64,000 nucleotides of DNA from Ooceraea biroi (taxonomy: Eukaryota > Arthropoda > Insecta > Hymenoptera > Formicidae). The notes beneath the pieces are model-generated. The model made no database searches. It had not been told where the DNA came from and was given only the letters and a program-made list of their open reading frames with translations. The stretch spans positions 17,298,001-17,362,000 of the forward strand of contig NC_039510.1 in assembly GCF_003672135.1 (NCBI RefSeq). Direction: 5' to 3'. Position numbers and translations under genes: made by a program. Positions 1 to 12,380 of this stretch are shown here, in pieces; the first letter of the stretch is position 1; every line of letters starts with the position of its first letter.

Positions 1-2584
1 CCGAGAGAGCAACGCAGGGTGTACCGACGCCCTGATACCGGCCGACGATCGTTCGCGAATAAATTACGCGGCGCGCTTTATCGGGCAGCGGCGGTCGCGC
101 GCGCGGGGAATTACGTTATTTTCATGAAGAGACCGCGCCATGGAACCGGTTTCCACGTCGCAACCCGACGTCGAATTTAAGCGACGCGCGAGGGCGTAAA
201 TTCGCCCGGCAATCGGCCGCGCTTTGACGTTAAGCTGCACTTTAAATTCCATTTCGATCTTAACTAGCGGCCGCGTGCAAGGACAATCGCGTATCGGCAA
301 CACGCGTTCACATTTAGCGATCAGTAACACGTCGCGCGAACATGCGCCGCTTTCACGAATCCGCGCTCTCGTATTCTGACGATGCTAACTGAAAGCGATC
401 GCGGAGGAATCATCACGCGGAAAAAGGAAAACATCATTAGACTAAATAAAATAAAATTCTGCCTGAATTCTGCGTTACAACATGAGTTTAGCGTGATATT
501 TACTAAACCTTGACGCAACAATTTATGCGCATTGTACGACAGTCTCTTTTTGCGTAAACCGCTAAGACTTCCCGGGACGAATTGTTCCAAGGGCTCTATT
601 TCTGTCCTTCTGACGTAAGCTCCGGAACTTCCTCCTCGTTTTATTCCGGCTTTCTTTCCTTGCATGATTGCACACGAGCCGGTGTCAAAATATCCCGCCT
701 GGATTAGATCGGGCCAACCGTGCGGCGAAGAGTACCGCCGTCGGATTATACGTGGGGTCCTTACACCCACTGAATTAAATTTTAATGACGAACCATTTGC
801 CGGATACAGAGACCACGTTTTCTTAAGAAGAGTACAAGTATTAATAACACCATTTAACAGGCAGCGATTTTTTAATATTAATCCAAAAGAAAACGAAACT
901 TGTTCATTTTGACACATATAAAAAGTACGTTTTCTTTTATTAGACTTATACATCTAACATTAAATATTAAAAATTTATAATATATGCAGCCTAAGCTTTC
1001 GAGATATAATCGAGCGACGAACTTTTATTAATATCGATATAGTATGATACTTTACTCTGAATTTTAACTGCAAATTCAGTTACCAAAATCTTTCGCGTTG
1101 AACCTTCGAGAGTAGCAACGAGCAAGAGTCCCTCACGAAATTTTCATAGAGCAATTATTCACCAGTAGATTCGTCAAAGGTAACAAAATTGAATGCGATG
1201 GAGTAGCTCCTGTACATAGCCATAAACACGATCCTGTCGTTCTGCCGACCTCTGTTTTTCCCTCGATCTTTCTGCCTCCTCGACCTTCGCGTCGGCGGCG
1301 CGACACGTCGCGACGCGCCGTCCGCACCGCACATCCGCTGCGGACGGCCATGCACAATCCCGCGCTAATCCGGTTGATCGCCGCGGCGACACGGGGATCC
1401 GTCAAAGGGAACACGTCGTTCTCATTTTCGGGACCTCTCTCCGATTCCGGCCGTCCTCGCTCTTTTTTAACCCCTTTTAGCCCCTTTTTCGAAATAGCTT
1501 TTCCGGCGGCGCCGCGTCTGCAGTCTGCATGCTTCGAACGGTGCTTCGCATTAAAGCACTGTACGCCAGAAATTTTCATCGACTGATCTTCTTTGGTGTA
1601 GTTGAAGTTGATTCTTCTGCACGAGCAATAAATAATTACAATCTTGAAACTTTTATGAATCAAGTTTTTTTAATGACGCAGAGACAGCTAATGGAGCAAC
1701 ATTTTACAATGTTTGTAGTAGCTCAGCGTTACAGTCCATATTCAAATTAAGAATAATTGCTTATTATTTCCAATCGTCGAACGTAAACTCGGATCGTTTA
1801 TTCGCGTTCATTTACGATGGTGCCGTGATAATTATTGTTAATGCATCCGCACAGGGAAGATACGAATGGTATCGCTAAAAGCCACTGAAACATTGATACA
1901 GTATACGTATGCGGGATACTGTTAATGTCCATGTGCAAACAGTTGGATTCGAAGTGAAACTTACATGAAGCACCGCGACGGTGTTGCATTGTGCACATTG
2001 AAAAAAATTCAAGAGTAGGTGGCGGACGAGGGTTACTTTGACGAAATTGTCGAAAGTGTGGTTCTCGTAACACGAGCGAGAGGGACGCTTTCTCATTTCC
2101 TTTACACGCGCTATCTAATTTCGTTGTCGGGATCTCGCGAAATTAGAATACGGTTTATCCAGGACGTCAAAGGCTAATGAGCCGTTTCTCCAAAATACTC
2201 TTAGCTTAGGTTCTTATTTACATTTCCCGCGCGTTTCGCGCGCGCAAACTATAATTAACAGCACTCATCCTCAGCAGGACTCATTCTCGAACTTGTTAAG
2301 GACCTTGGTCATTCGTGCGCGACTCTGCAAGAAGACGCACCACTTTTCCGCGTTTCTCGCCCTTAATTCTTGACAGCCGCAGTGTCAACACGTCTTTTCT
2401 CAGAGTACGAATGTGTTGATATTTCGTCGGGACCTCGATAGGAGACACGTCTCGAAGGAGTATTGGTCGAATGTCGGTGATTCCGTGGTCGTACTTCTCG
2501 CGTTTCTTAATCGTGGGACCTTTCTCGACGCATAGCCCTCAGGATTAAACGCGCATAGTCGTTTATAAACCCGGATATACACGA
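1..2584. other. Non-coding sequence, nothing recognised
   Basis: No open frame here has recognisable protein content. The longest, about 210 codons on the minus strand at 321-953, is compositionally random. The left 900 bases are CpG-rich, and 905-1075 is AT-rich. No repeat, RNA gene or mobile element was recognised. It reads as intergenic sequence or intron of an unseen gene. Confidence 0.6.
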
Positions 2585-3100
2585 AGATACGCGAAATTTC
2601 CACAACCTCCTCCTTTCTCTCTTCCTCTCTCATGCCCGTTGCCCTCCGCGTCCCTTTGCCGGCAGCGTTACTGCGCGCACTCTTCTCCTTTCTCTTTGTC
2701 TCTCTCACTCTCTCTCTCTTTCTCTTTCTCTCACTCTTTCTCCAGCTCGCACCCTCCGCCCTCTCCCCCGCGCTCTCCTCTTTTTTTTTCTCCCACTCCC
2801 CGACGCCCACCCTCTTGCTCTTGCATTTTTTGTTGCCTTCTACAACCGCGTACAACGGCGCGGTGCGGGTCAATTCCATCGCGGCCGTGGCGTCCGCGCG
2901 CCTCCGTCGCGACGCGCAGTTGCCACGGGCAACTCTCCGTCACGGCTGTGAAAGTACTGTCTCTGGGATGCCAGGGGATGGTGGTCGGGTGGTCGGGGAA
3001 GGGAAGGGAGAGAGACGAGAGCGGGAACTCGGGTGTGGGTTGAGCGCGGAAGAGAGAACGTGCGCGATGAAGGAGGAGAGAGAAAAGGCAGGAAGGTAGA
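2585..3100. repeat. Polypyrimidine tract followed by purine-rich tract
   Basis: From about 2600 to 2835 the plus strand is almost all C and T (CTCTCT, TTTCTC, CCCTCC runs). From about 2970 to 3100 it is G/A-rich. The skew keeps several frames open on both strands, giving Ser/Leu/Pro-rich or Arg/Glu/Lys-rich translations that are not genes. Confidence 0.7.
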
Positions 3101-4994
3101 GGGGAGGCACGGGAACCGGCGGAGCCGTGCGCACCCTGTGCCAGGAGCTCTCCGCGTCGGGGAAAAATTCAATCCCCCGGTTAAAGGGGATGACGCGCTC
3201 TTCAGGGCCGTACAGCCGAGGCGGGGTAATTTTCGCGAGAGCCTCTGTGCCTGTCCCTTCCCTCTGCCCACTCGTCCTCCTCTCTCCCTCCCGGTAACCC
3301 GCCTTTGCCGCTCCCGCGTAGGAAGGAATGAATGGGCACGGGTATCGTGCGACTCCGATGCCCTCCTCGAGAAGGAGCGCGCGCGCGAAGGATGCGCGCC
3401 GCGTGCTTCCTGTTTCCTCCGCGCGAGAGGTACGCGCCGGTCCGAGTGTTATAAAGCTAATGTAGCCCGGGGAATGGCGCGGAAATTTTTCAGGGGGCTT
3501 TCTCTCTCTCTCTTTCTCTCGAGAAAATTTGTGAAATCTCCACAAGTAGAGTTGAGAGAGAGGTCAAACTCTTCGACGAGATTTATCTATTTATTTGACG
3601 TTCTTTTACGAGTACGTTCTTTAACTATCAGACACTTTGATGAGGATGCTGTAAACGACTCTCGATAACGCGAGTATCTATCTTTAATTCTTCGTGATCG
3701 CATGCTGCTTCACCGCTGATACCAATTTTAATCGATATTATCATCAGCAACGATTCCAGGCTCAGAAAAGCTTCACGCGACACATCAAACTACCGTTTCT
3801 CTTTTTCTCGTCTAATGACGAGCTAATGCTACGACATCCCGATCAACCGCGACAGATACGCCCGCGGGCCGGTAATGATCGCCAGATGGAAGCTGCGGAC
3901 GGCCGTTAACGTCGCTCGTTAAGAGCATCCTCGCGTGAAAAGTTGATCGCGCACGCGACTGACGTCGCGGGGTCGATGATCCTGCCTTCGTGATACGTTT
4001 CGTGTGCCGCGACGTTTGTTGCGCTATCTCGAGATTACGGGATATGACCATAGGAGAGGGGATTAATCGGCCGAAAGGTCCTGGGAGAGGGCCCGATTCA
4101 ACCTGTGTCGTTCTTAATGTTTAATCGCGATTCCAAGCCGACGCGAGCCAAGCCACGCGGGATTCCGCCGCTCTCCCGCGCGCGCGACAGTAAAACGAAC
4201 GACCGAGTCGGCGGGTTTACGACGCCGCCGCTCTATCCCCGTTTCAGGGTCGGACACTGACGAGCACCTGGGGTTGAATCCGTGGGGTGAGTTAAGGGGG
4301 TCAGTCTCCATCGGCGCTTAATTCACAGTCTTGCCCCGCTGACACCCTTCCGCATTCGTTCGTTGGCCGTTAAGCGCCCTCCATTTCGAGCCTAAACGAG
4401 AGTAATGTAACGTTCGATTACGTTATGGCCTCTATATTACCGAGCCCCTCGTTGCCGGCACCGGAGCACGGATTCGCGATTATACCGTAATTAATTGCGT
4501 GCGGTAATATTTACTTATGACGTACGGAAATACGGAGATAATATTATCAAAGAATAAATATGACACATTGGAGCTTTCACGTTTATACAAGTATGACTCC
4601 GTTAATACATTAAACTGACTACAAGAGTAGCCCGGCAGTTTGTGAGAAGCTAATATTTCTTGACACCAAGTGTTTTGCGATCAATTTTTCATTGACAATT
4701 TGCTCGATAAATGGCCGTCTGATACGTTTGCCAATCAGCCGCGTGTATGTGTCGTTGTTTATTAATGTTATTATGGACCTGCATGCATCTGATATGCATG
4801 TCTTTCTTGCCGAGTTATTACCCAGGAAAATAACGCTCCAATAACGGGTAATTTTAGATTCTTTTCGTTACAATTCCGCTACGTGCTGGGTCTAACTGTT
4901 CATGCATCGCGCACAAGCATACTGGCCGTATCTTATCGCCGATAAATAAGTATACATTCGCGAGTATATGCATTCTCGTCTTCTGTATACTGAC

Positions 4995-4997
<3 letters not shown>
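3101..4997. other. Non-coding sequence, nothing recognised
   Basis: GC- and CpG-rich to about 4300, then AT-richer. Open frames of up to about 210 codons (3033-3668) are low-complexity Arg/Ser-rich translations that continue out of the neighbouring purine-rich tract. No repeat family or RNA gene was recognised. Confidence 0.55.

Positions 4998-5048
<51 letters not shown>
4998..5048. repeat. (TC)n microsatellite
   Basis: About 25 uninterrupted TC units. This is the longest perfect dinucleotide array in the window. Its translation gives Ser-Leu repeats on one strand and Arg-Glu repeats on the other, which explains the short frames overlapping it. Confidence 0.97.
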
Positions 5049-5052
<4 letters not shown>

Positions 5053-6494
5053 TATCGCCTGCCTGTCTATCTTACTCACTCCTTCTGCCATGCTCGACCC
5101 AAGGCTACTTTGATAACACTTTAGACTCGATAGGACGCAGCGAATCATAATGCTAATAATGTTTGTTGTACTGAGACTACCGAGGTTTATTTTTTGTCGA
5201 CAAACAACGGTCAATGCCCAAGATTATTCGATATAATAATGTCCGATTACTTGAGGAGAAAATTATTTAAACAACAAATTATTAAAAAACTATTAGCAAT
5301 ATAATCCAAGAAAACGTGAAATATATAAAATCATTGATGCGGAAATTTTTCGATAATTATTAATAAAATTTTACAATAATTACTAATAAAAATTTTAAAC
5401 ATTGTTCCGTTCCAAAGTGATTTAAAATAATTTCACGTTGCAAACTATTAGGAACATAAACATCTATTATGGTCGCTAATGTTATCTGAACTAATCAGGT
5501 ATTCGAAGCTTCGAATACGATTGGGCTTTGATACACGTACCGTAAATAACACGCATTTATATTTGAGTATTATGAATAGCGTGTACACATTTTCTATTAG
5601 AGCGACATACAATGGCCGCGCGCCGCGTACATACTGTACAATAAAATTAGAATGTTTAACCGGCTGCAAATGCAGTACTCGAATACTGGATATGCAGAAC
5701 GTAGAAGGTCCTACAATAATTGTTTTCACTGCACTCGTCGTAGCCGTCATGCAAAATTATGTTATTATATATTTCAGGTTTGTTATGCACCTCTGTTTGT
5801 TATGTAAATTACATTATGAATAATTGCACGCGTACATATAGCAGACATAAATTTACTCGTTATTTATATTAGAGCACGGGCACACAATATTTGTCTGTAT
5901 TTTCACGTATTCCGCAAACGTGGAAGTTTATTTAAGGAAAGAAACACAACCGTTCTCTTCATTTTTTGTTTCTCGCAAATATTTCGAGCGCCCTGCGCTC
6001 CTCGTTGTACCAAACGCGATTACGTTCCGACCCGTCGCCGGTGTCCATCGTCGATTTTGTCGTTGCGCAGCAAATTTTCGCAATGTCCTTTCCAAGGAAG
6101 AACAGAGCGCAATTGCGCTTTTGCGGATGTAGGCTCGAGTTTTCCGCGCCGTACACCCATAAGAAATATTATGGGGGCAAAAAGCGGTGGTGCGGGACTT
6201 CTCCGTCGTGCAACAGGTACAATTTTTGCGTCCGCGGAATGCCGATGCTAGTTATCGTTTTATTATCCTCGTAAATCGGCGATCTCGCAAGTGCGAGTGT
6301 GCGCGCGCGTCATTCTCGTGTCACCGCGATGACTCGCGGCAGTAACTCGCGCACGGAGGGTTAGCAAGAGAGATCGAAGCTGTATAAAGGAAAGGAGTGG
6401 AGGGAGCATGGCAAAAAACTGAAGGAAAATACCGGCGTGGTCATCTCGTTCGATTCTCCCTTTGCTTCGCGTCCCCTTAACTTGTTGGCTCCGA
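5049..6494. other. Non-coding sequence, partly AT-rich
   Basis: 5150-5900 is AT-rich with many short A/T runs, such as repeated AATTATTAATAAAA-type stretches at 5345-5400. 5900-6490 is mixed. An open frame at 5479-5823 (114 codons) has no recognisable motif. Nothing else was recognised. Confidence 0.55.
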
Positions 6495-6543
6495 CTTCTT
6501 CTTCTTCATCTTCTTCTTCTTCTTCTTCTTCTTCTTCTTCTCC
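6495..6543. repeat. (TTC)n microsatellite
   Basis: About 16 TTC units with one interruption (TTCATC) near 6508. It produces poly-Ser, poly-Lys and poly-Arg translations in overlapping frames, none of which is a gene. Confidence 0.95.
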
Positions 6544-7500
6544 TTGGCATCGCGCGAATCCCTCGCACGATCGGAAGAGAAAGAACTTTTCGTTCTCCCT
6601 CTCTTCTCTCCACCTCCTCTTGACTCTCCTGCCACGATTCTCGCCAGCTTCGGCGCTCTCGAACGCGTCCGCCCATTGGCGCCAAACAAGCGCACCCGCT
6701 CAAAAGATACGCGACAAGCTTATCGACACATTGCGAACGTGAACGCTTTGCACGCCGACAATATTGGCCAAATGTAAAACCAGTTTGAAAGCCGGCGCGA
6801 AAAAGAGAGGGTCCTCTATCTGCGTACGTGTTCGCGTCTCTTTGGAGGATTTTGCTCCCGTATCCTGCTCATACGTTTAGCGTCAAATGTGGATGTCCGG
6901 CTCCCAGTTTCCCTCGCTTGCAAGACTGCGCTCGATATCACCGTGCGAACCAATGAGAATCGGACGTCTGCATTTAGTGTAAAACGTACATTCGGTCTTG
7001 AATTTCCACCGTTTGACGTGTACGAGCTGTATTTAGCGTTAAATGCACGAAGCGAGGAAGATGAGCATTGGTGTCTCGCGGTCAAGAGATGAGTCCGCGT
7101 CTCGTCCACGGCGCGGAGAGCGAGGAGTATGAAAACTGGTTTACAAGATGTATCTACGCAGATGAAAAGATGCGAGGCTCTTTCCAGTGTTCTCCTCCCT
7201 ACGCCGTTCCCGGCGATTCGTTACGTATCCCGGAATCGTGATCACGGCTTCGAACTCTACTTAAATCGCAACGGAAAACTGGATCGACCGTTTCGAACGG
7301 TGCATGGGGGTGCAGGCGATCGATCGGGACTCGCTCGAAAGTTCTCGAAGCTGCTCGCGGCGGAAATGTAATGAACAGAATTCCGAATATATCTCTCGCG
7401 TCGGCGGATCGATCGTCGGGTCGGGAGGAAAAAAAGGATCCTGCCGGAGATCATCGTCCTGGTAACGTCTCTCCTCGGCGTCGAATCTCCCGTAGCGTCG
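6544..7500. other. Non-coding sequence, nothing recognised
   Basis: Mixed-composition, CpG-rich sequence. Short open frames on both strands have no domain content, and no repeat or RNA gene was recognised. Confidence 0.5.
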
Positions 7501-8106
7501 GCGAGAACGACGAGGCAGAGTAAACGAGGGAGAACGAAAGAGTAACGGGATGGGACGGAACAGAGGAGAGCGAGAGGAGGGTTGGCACGAGGAGAGAAGG
7601 GGGGAGAGAGGTGGCAAGAACGGGGAACGAGGGAGGGCGCCGAAAGGGGCAGAACAGAGACACGTCGGTACGTCGTGGACAAAAAGGCGCAGCGCGTTCG
7701 CAAGAAAGGTCGTGGGGTTCCTCTCTCTCTCTCTTTCTCTCTCACATTCTCTCTCCGGGAGGATCATCGCCCCAGTTACGTCCTTCTTCCAGTAACCTTG
7801 CATCCTCCCACTTCGCGCCGCGTCTTGCTCGCTCCCGCGATCTATCGACACTCTCCTCCCTCCGTTTTCTCTCGTTCTTCTTCCCTTTCTCTCTGTCTCC
7901 CTCTCTTCTCCTCGCCACTTGTTCTTTGCTCGTCTCTCTCCCATGAACGACGAGAGAGAAGTCACTCTACTCGGGGGTCCCATGGTTGCATCTGGGAGTC
8001 CGTGGCCGTAGGCAAAGGTTGTACCGACCCGAAAAAAGGACCTGCAGCAGTGCTGCGAGGTGGCTGGGATAAAAGTGCACGAGGGAAAAAATCGAGACGT
8101 ACAGCG

Positions 8107-8163
<57 letters not shown>

Positions 8164-8620
8164 GAGGGAACTAGAGGTGCGAGAAAGAAGACAATGAGAG
8201 AGAAAAGAAGAGAGACGGAGACATGTCGGAGAGACACACGCTGCAAACAATGGAAGCGCGTGCACGATATATCTGTCTCTCTTGCTCTCTTTTCTCTCTT
8301 CGCTTTGTCTGTGTCTGTCCTGCGATATCTCGTCCTCCCTCCCCCCCTCTCTCGCTGTCTCTTTTCCCTGCTCAGTATCTGTCTTTCTCCATTCTTCTCT
8401 TTTCTCTGTCACTCGTCGACATGTATATGTATATGTGCACACACTTGCATATATACTCGGTTCTCTTTCTCCCTCCATACACACACGCGCGCGCGTACAT
8501 ACACATACACATACACACACTTTGCTCCATTCCCCGTTATCGTCCTTTCTCTCTCTATCTCGTCCCGTCTTTGTCTCTCCTCCCATCGCACACGCCAGAG
8601 AAATACAGCCGAGGTAGCAG
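7501..8620. repeat. Alternating polypurine and polypyrimidine blocks
   Basis: The plus strand switches repeatedly between purine-rich (about 7540-7640), pyrimidine-rich (about 7715-7950), purine-rich (about 8085-8235) and pyrimidine-rich (about 8270-8600). A CA/TA/CG-alternating stretch lies at about 8478-8522. This composition keeps frames open for up to 441 codons on the minus strand and 378 on the plus strand, but the translations are only Arg/Glu/Lys or Ser/Leu/Pro repeats. The area could be untranslated exon or promoter DNA; the sequence does not decide. Confidence 0.75.
8110..8158. repeat. (AG)n microsatellite
   Basis: About 24 AG units inside a larger purine-rich block. Confidence 0.97.
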
Positions 8621-8685
8621 CCGCAGCAGCAGCAGCAGCAGCAGCAGCGGCAGCAGCAACAGCAGCCAGCCAGCAGCAGCAGCCA
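8612..8685. repeat. (CAG)n trinucleotide repeat
   Basis: Runs of CAG broken by CCG, CGG, CAA and CAGCCAGC. In the three plus frames it reads as poly-Ala, poly-Ser or poly-Gln. None of these frames is flanked by credible protein sequence, so coding is not supported. Splice-donor-like GTGAGG and GTGAGA sites follow near 8714 and 8778, so a transcribed untranslated exon is possible but unproven. Confidence 0.9.
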
Positions 8686-8862
8686 GATACGAGAGCGAGA
8701 CGGAGAGAGAAAGGGTGAGGGCGAGAAAGACAGACGGAAAAAGAGCGAGAGGAGCGTAGAGCGAGAGAACGACAGGAGAGGTGAGAGGGGCAGGGTGCGG
8801 AACAGGTTCCAGCTAGAGGTGGGTGGGGTTGCCGGAGGGCGCGGGGTTCGGACCCGGAATCA

Positions 8863-8894
8863 GGGGAACAGGGGGGACAGGGGGGCTCGAGGGG
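8863..8894 (+). other. G-quadruplex-forming motif
   Basis: Four G tracts (8863-8866, 8871-8876, 8880-8885, 8891-8894) of 4, 6, 6 and 4 G are separated by loops of 4, 3 and 5 bases. This meets the usual G4 pattern and even allows four stacked tetrads. It lies just 3' of the CAG repeat. Whether it folds, or is transcribed, cannot be seen. Confidence 0.7.
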
Positions 8895-11640
8895 ACGGGA
8901 GAACTGGAATCCTGAGTAGCAACGGCGTAGCCGCGAACCAACGTACCTGGGCCTCCAACCTTAAAGCGATGGATCACTCATGATCGTCGCGTCGCGCGCC
9001 GAGCTACCAAAACGCTGCCCGACGAACGTGTTTTTCGGGGTAATTGGGGGGTAATTCGAGCAGTTGCGCGAAATCGGTCGAACGGGGCCCGTGTCCGAGT
9101 CGTTACGCGGGAATGCGCGCGATCAAATTTCGCGGTCGCGATCGTTTTTTTTCCTTACGTCATCTCGATAAGAGGGCTTCATTGAGCGATCGATTGGGCG
9201 CTACATGAATCGAAGCGAATTCCCGATTCAGTAACTGCGAGACGATACGTCCTCATATCTTTTTGCCGCTCGCATAATCGTCAGTGGTTACAGCTGGTTC
9301 GATTCTTGGCGGAGAATCGGCCACGAAATTCACCTAAGCACGATTGATATGAGCAAATTATTTGCTCGACACGCGTCCGGCCGTCGCCCTTAGCATCCGA
9401 TCGCGAATACTTGTAGGAGCAAGTACGGATGAAGTATTTCAATAATCGTGCACAAACCGAGACAGCTCGGTCAAAGGGTGGCAGCCCGGGATGTTGAGAA
9501 TTTTGGGAGGGGGAGGGACGATCGGATGTTGGATGTAGCCAGGCGATAGTTATGTGGCCAATCACAATGATTGCGAATGAAATCCGAAAAATCGTCAGAA
9601 TTGTCGCCGGATTCTTAACTCGGAACATACTTTGCGGGGTCGTTTGCTGCTGGCTAATTTTTTTCCAAAACTCAGTCCCAATACCTTGTATTCTGTTAAA
9701 TAAATTGCTTCTGTATAAATATATTAATCATAAATGCAGGTGTGCATTACCCAAACTGTACACTTCCACTTGATAGATCGCTTTACGGCAAGCTAATAAT
9801 TTTTACGTTAGGAGCCATGTATTTTTCTAATCCTACTATCTCTCGTTTCATAGTGCCATAATCTCTCTTGAAACATTTGTCGTTGATTACGAGCGATCTG
9901 TAAAGAAACGACCTTATCGAGAACAACCGCGATCCTGTGGAATCGTCCTCCGCTTACTAACACTTGCGTTCGACACCGGTAGTGGTTTACAAGCGAGGAC
10001 AAGCGTGCTTCGTTACTTTCGAGAATGATAAGAAACGAGCATTATCACTCAGTATACACAGGGTCACGCGGGCAACGGAATCGTGCCGCGCCGCGTGTCG
10101 ATAGCGCGAGCACACGCGTTAGACAGCAGAAACCATATCGCCGGCTAGTAATTAACGTTGCTGCTCGTGCCGCCGCTCATTGAAATGCTAATACTTCGTA
10201 CACATTGTTTATACTTGATTTATGCCTCCAAATGAGTTGGCAGCGGCGTGCACCGTGGCTGACCCGCCGGTGGCGAATACGACAGAGCGATTCGCGGCAG
10301 TAACACCGTCTTTCGTCACGCGTCGCAGCGACAAAGGGAAAAATCAGAGTGAGGTCTCGTATGAGAAAGCGGTTAAATCGGCGCGCGAAAACTCGGCAGT
10401 TTCGAGCGGAATCGGACGCGGAAAACGTCGCTCCGCTCCGTTTCGATCGGCAATTTCGGTAACGAGACAAAGCGGCGACGGCGGCGTCCGACAGCGCTGT
10501 AAATATGTTCGCGCGCGTACATTTTCTCCGGCTTAGCATAACATTCGTGTTTTCCATCCGTACGTTTCTCCATGGCGGAAAATTCTGTTTGCTCCATGTA
10601 GCGTATTTTCGCTACGCGATAAAAGTGCCCCGCGGCTCGCGCGAACGGCAACGCGGCGCGACGCGGAGATTGTTTTTAAATCCGCGAATGGGGGGAAAAA
10701 GCGCACTACGTTCGCGCGCTACGGCTTTGCGGTTTTAATAGTAAGTCGAGCCGATCGTATTTTAGGTAAATATTTCGAAGGATTTGCGCGACGTGAATAG
10801 ATTGATCGTTAGTAGCACGTAAGTTAGTAACGTACCCGTGACGGCGTTTCCTTTCTTCCTCGGGTATTTGACTTTGCGTGGCTACGAGACTGAAACGAAA
10901 AGAAGAGTTACTTCACGTTCTTATTCCTAAAATTACACCTGTATCGATTTTCTTTGCGAATATATTCGGTATAACTGTTATTAAATTTATCATCGTCAGG
11001 ACCTCGCGCTAAGTCATTCCGAACTCCTACAGTCAGTCCGCAAGTGCCGAGGAGTAATAAATTAATGACTCTCGACCATAGGTAACGTGAAAAACGTGCA
11101 CAAAGTCCGAGGAAACCGAATCGAGACCTCGCTCGGTTTCCCGCTCGCCTCAATTGGAACCTCAAAGAAGGTACGATGCAGCCGATCCTTCGAGCCAGAA
11201 CCAGTATCGTCCCCGGAGACCCCTTTCATTCCTCGCAACCCCGCGCAGCTTACAACTAAATTAGCGCCTAATAGCGAACTGTCGAGCCGCCGAGCCGACA
11301 CGCATAACCGATTATTTTCAGATACTCATCGCAACATCGGATACATAATTCCCGGTTTTATATCCGCACACATGCAGATCCTTTTCGCTCTTGTGTCACT
11401 TACTATACCGAGATTTGAATTCACCGAGACGTACCAGGGCAGTTCCTGGTTTATTACGGGCGCTTCTTAAGTTATGCCGATTTCCAATTCTCCTGGAAAA
11501 CGCGCGAAAGGCTTTGCCAGCGACGGCCAGTCGAATTCTATTTCTTCGTCGGATCGGCGCGTCGATTTCGAGGTAATGCGAATCGTATCGCGCCTTCAGT
11601 GGCGAGGTAATCACGCGCCTCGACGCGTATTGTTCTCTGT
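8895..11640. other. Non-coding sequence, nothing recognised
   Basis: Unique CpG-rich sequence with an AT-richer patch at 9640-9850. The open frame at 10222-10536 and its antisense partner have no recognisable domain. No repeat or RNA gene was identified. Confidence 0.5.
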
Positions 11641-12380
11641 CTTCTTCCTCTTTTTTTTTATTCTTTCCTCTTCTTCCACTTTCGCCGCGACGGCAAAGGA
11701 TTCGTTCACGATCGGTGGTGTTGCAAAACGTTCCCCGGGGGGACGTTGTCCTTGTACGCTTGTACGAGGAGGTCTCGCGGGAAAACGTGAGATCGGAATG
11801 CGGAGGAAAAGGGGGTTTTCGGTGCACACGTACGTACGTACGTCCACGTTACACCCACCCCGCGGTCTCCCGCTCTGTCTCTCGCGCGCGCTTTCTCTTT
11901 CTCTCCTCTGTCTACCCCTTTCAGGTTGGTGGTGCGGCAAATCAGTCGTTCTTACGGGAACACGATGGTCGACGATGCTGAAAGCGGCGGTGGCTGTTAA
12001 AGAGGAGGGTCGTAGGTTGGCGGGAAAGAGGTGGACGAACGGGGTGCGGAGGGTCCAGGGGGGGGAGGAGGAGAGGAGGAGGGGGCGGTTTGATCGTATG
12101 GTACCACGATGTATTTAATCTGCAGGCCGCTATATGGTCTTGGTTATTCATGGTGGTCGGGTGATGGGGTTCTGGTGGGGGGCATGGTGTACCGCTACGA
12201 AGGGTAGTGGTGTAGTGGTGTGGGGTGGGGGCGAGATATTGATCAAAACCTACCCTGGCACCAACCCCTGCCACCTCTCCCCCTCACCTCCTCGCTTCAT
12301 CCAACCCTACGGCACCCCCTCGTCCCTCTACGCCACCCCTTGCCTCCTCCCTCAACTCAGCCGAGCGCAGCCAGTGACTC
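11641..12380. repeat. Strand-skewed low-complexity block
   Basis: Pyrimidine-rich at 11640-11690 and 11870-11925, purine/G-rich at 12050-12090, G/T-rich at 12150-12232 (GGTGG and GGGG runs), then C-rich at 12250-12370. CGTACGTACGTACGT occurs at 11829-11843. The G/T-rich half followed by the C-rich half could fold back imperfectly. The 214-codon plus frame at 11474-12118 is an artefact of this skew. Confidence 0.65.

Noticed and set aside
7261..8586. 441-codon minus-strand open frame and a 378-codon plus-strand frame (7,582-8,718)
   Set aside because: Both are products of polypurine/polypyrimidine bias and microsatellites. The translations are Arg/Glu or Ser/Leu repeats with no domain, and they overlap each other antisense.
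9286..9310. GGTTCGATTC as a tRNA B-box
   Set aside because: No A-box or cloverleaf-compatible arms lie at the required spacing. Other GTTCGA sites in the window (for example 23,458 and 53,646) fail in the same way.
11474..12118. 214-codon plus-strand frame
   Set aside because: Spans skewed low-complexity sequence. No motif and no flanking splice logic.
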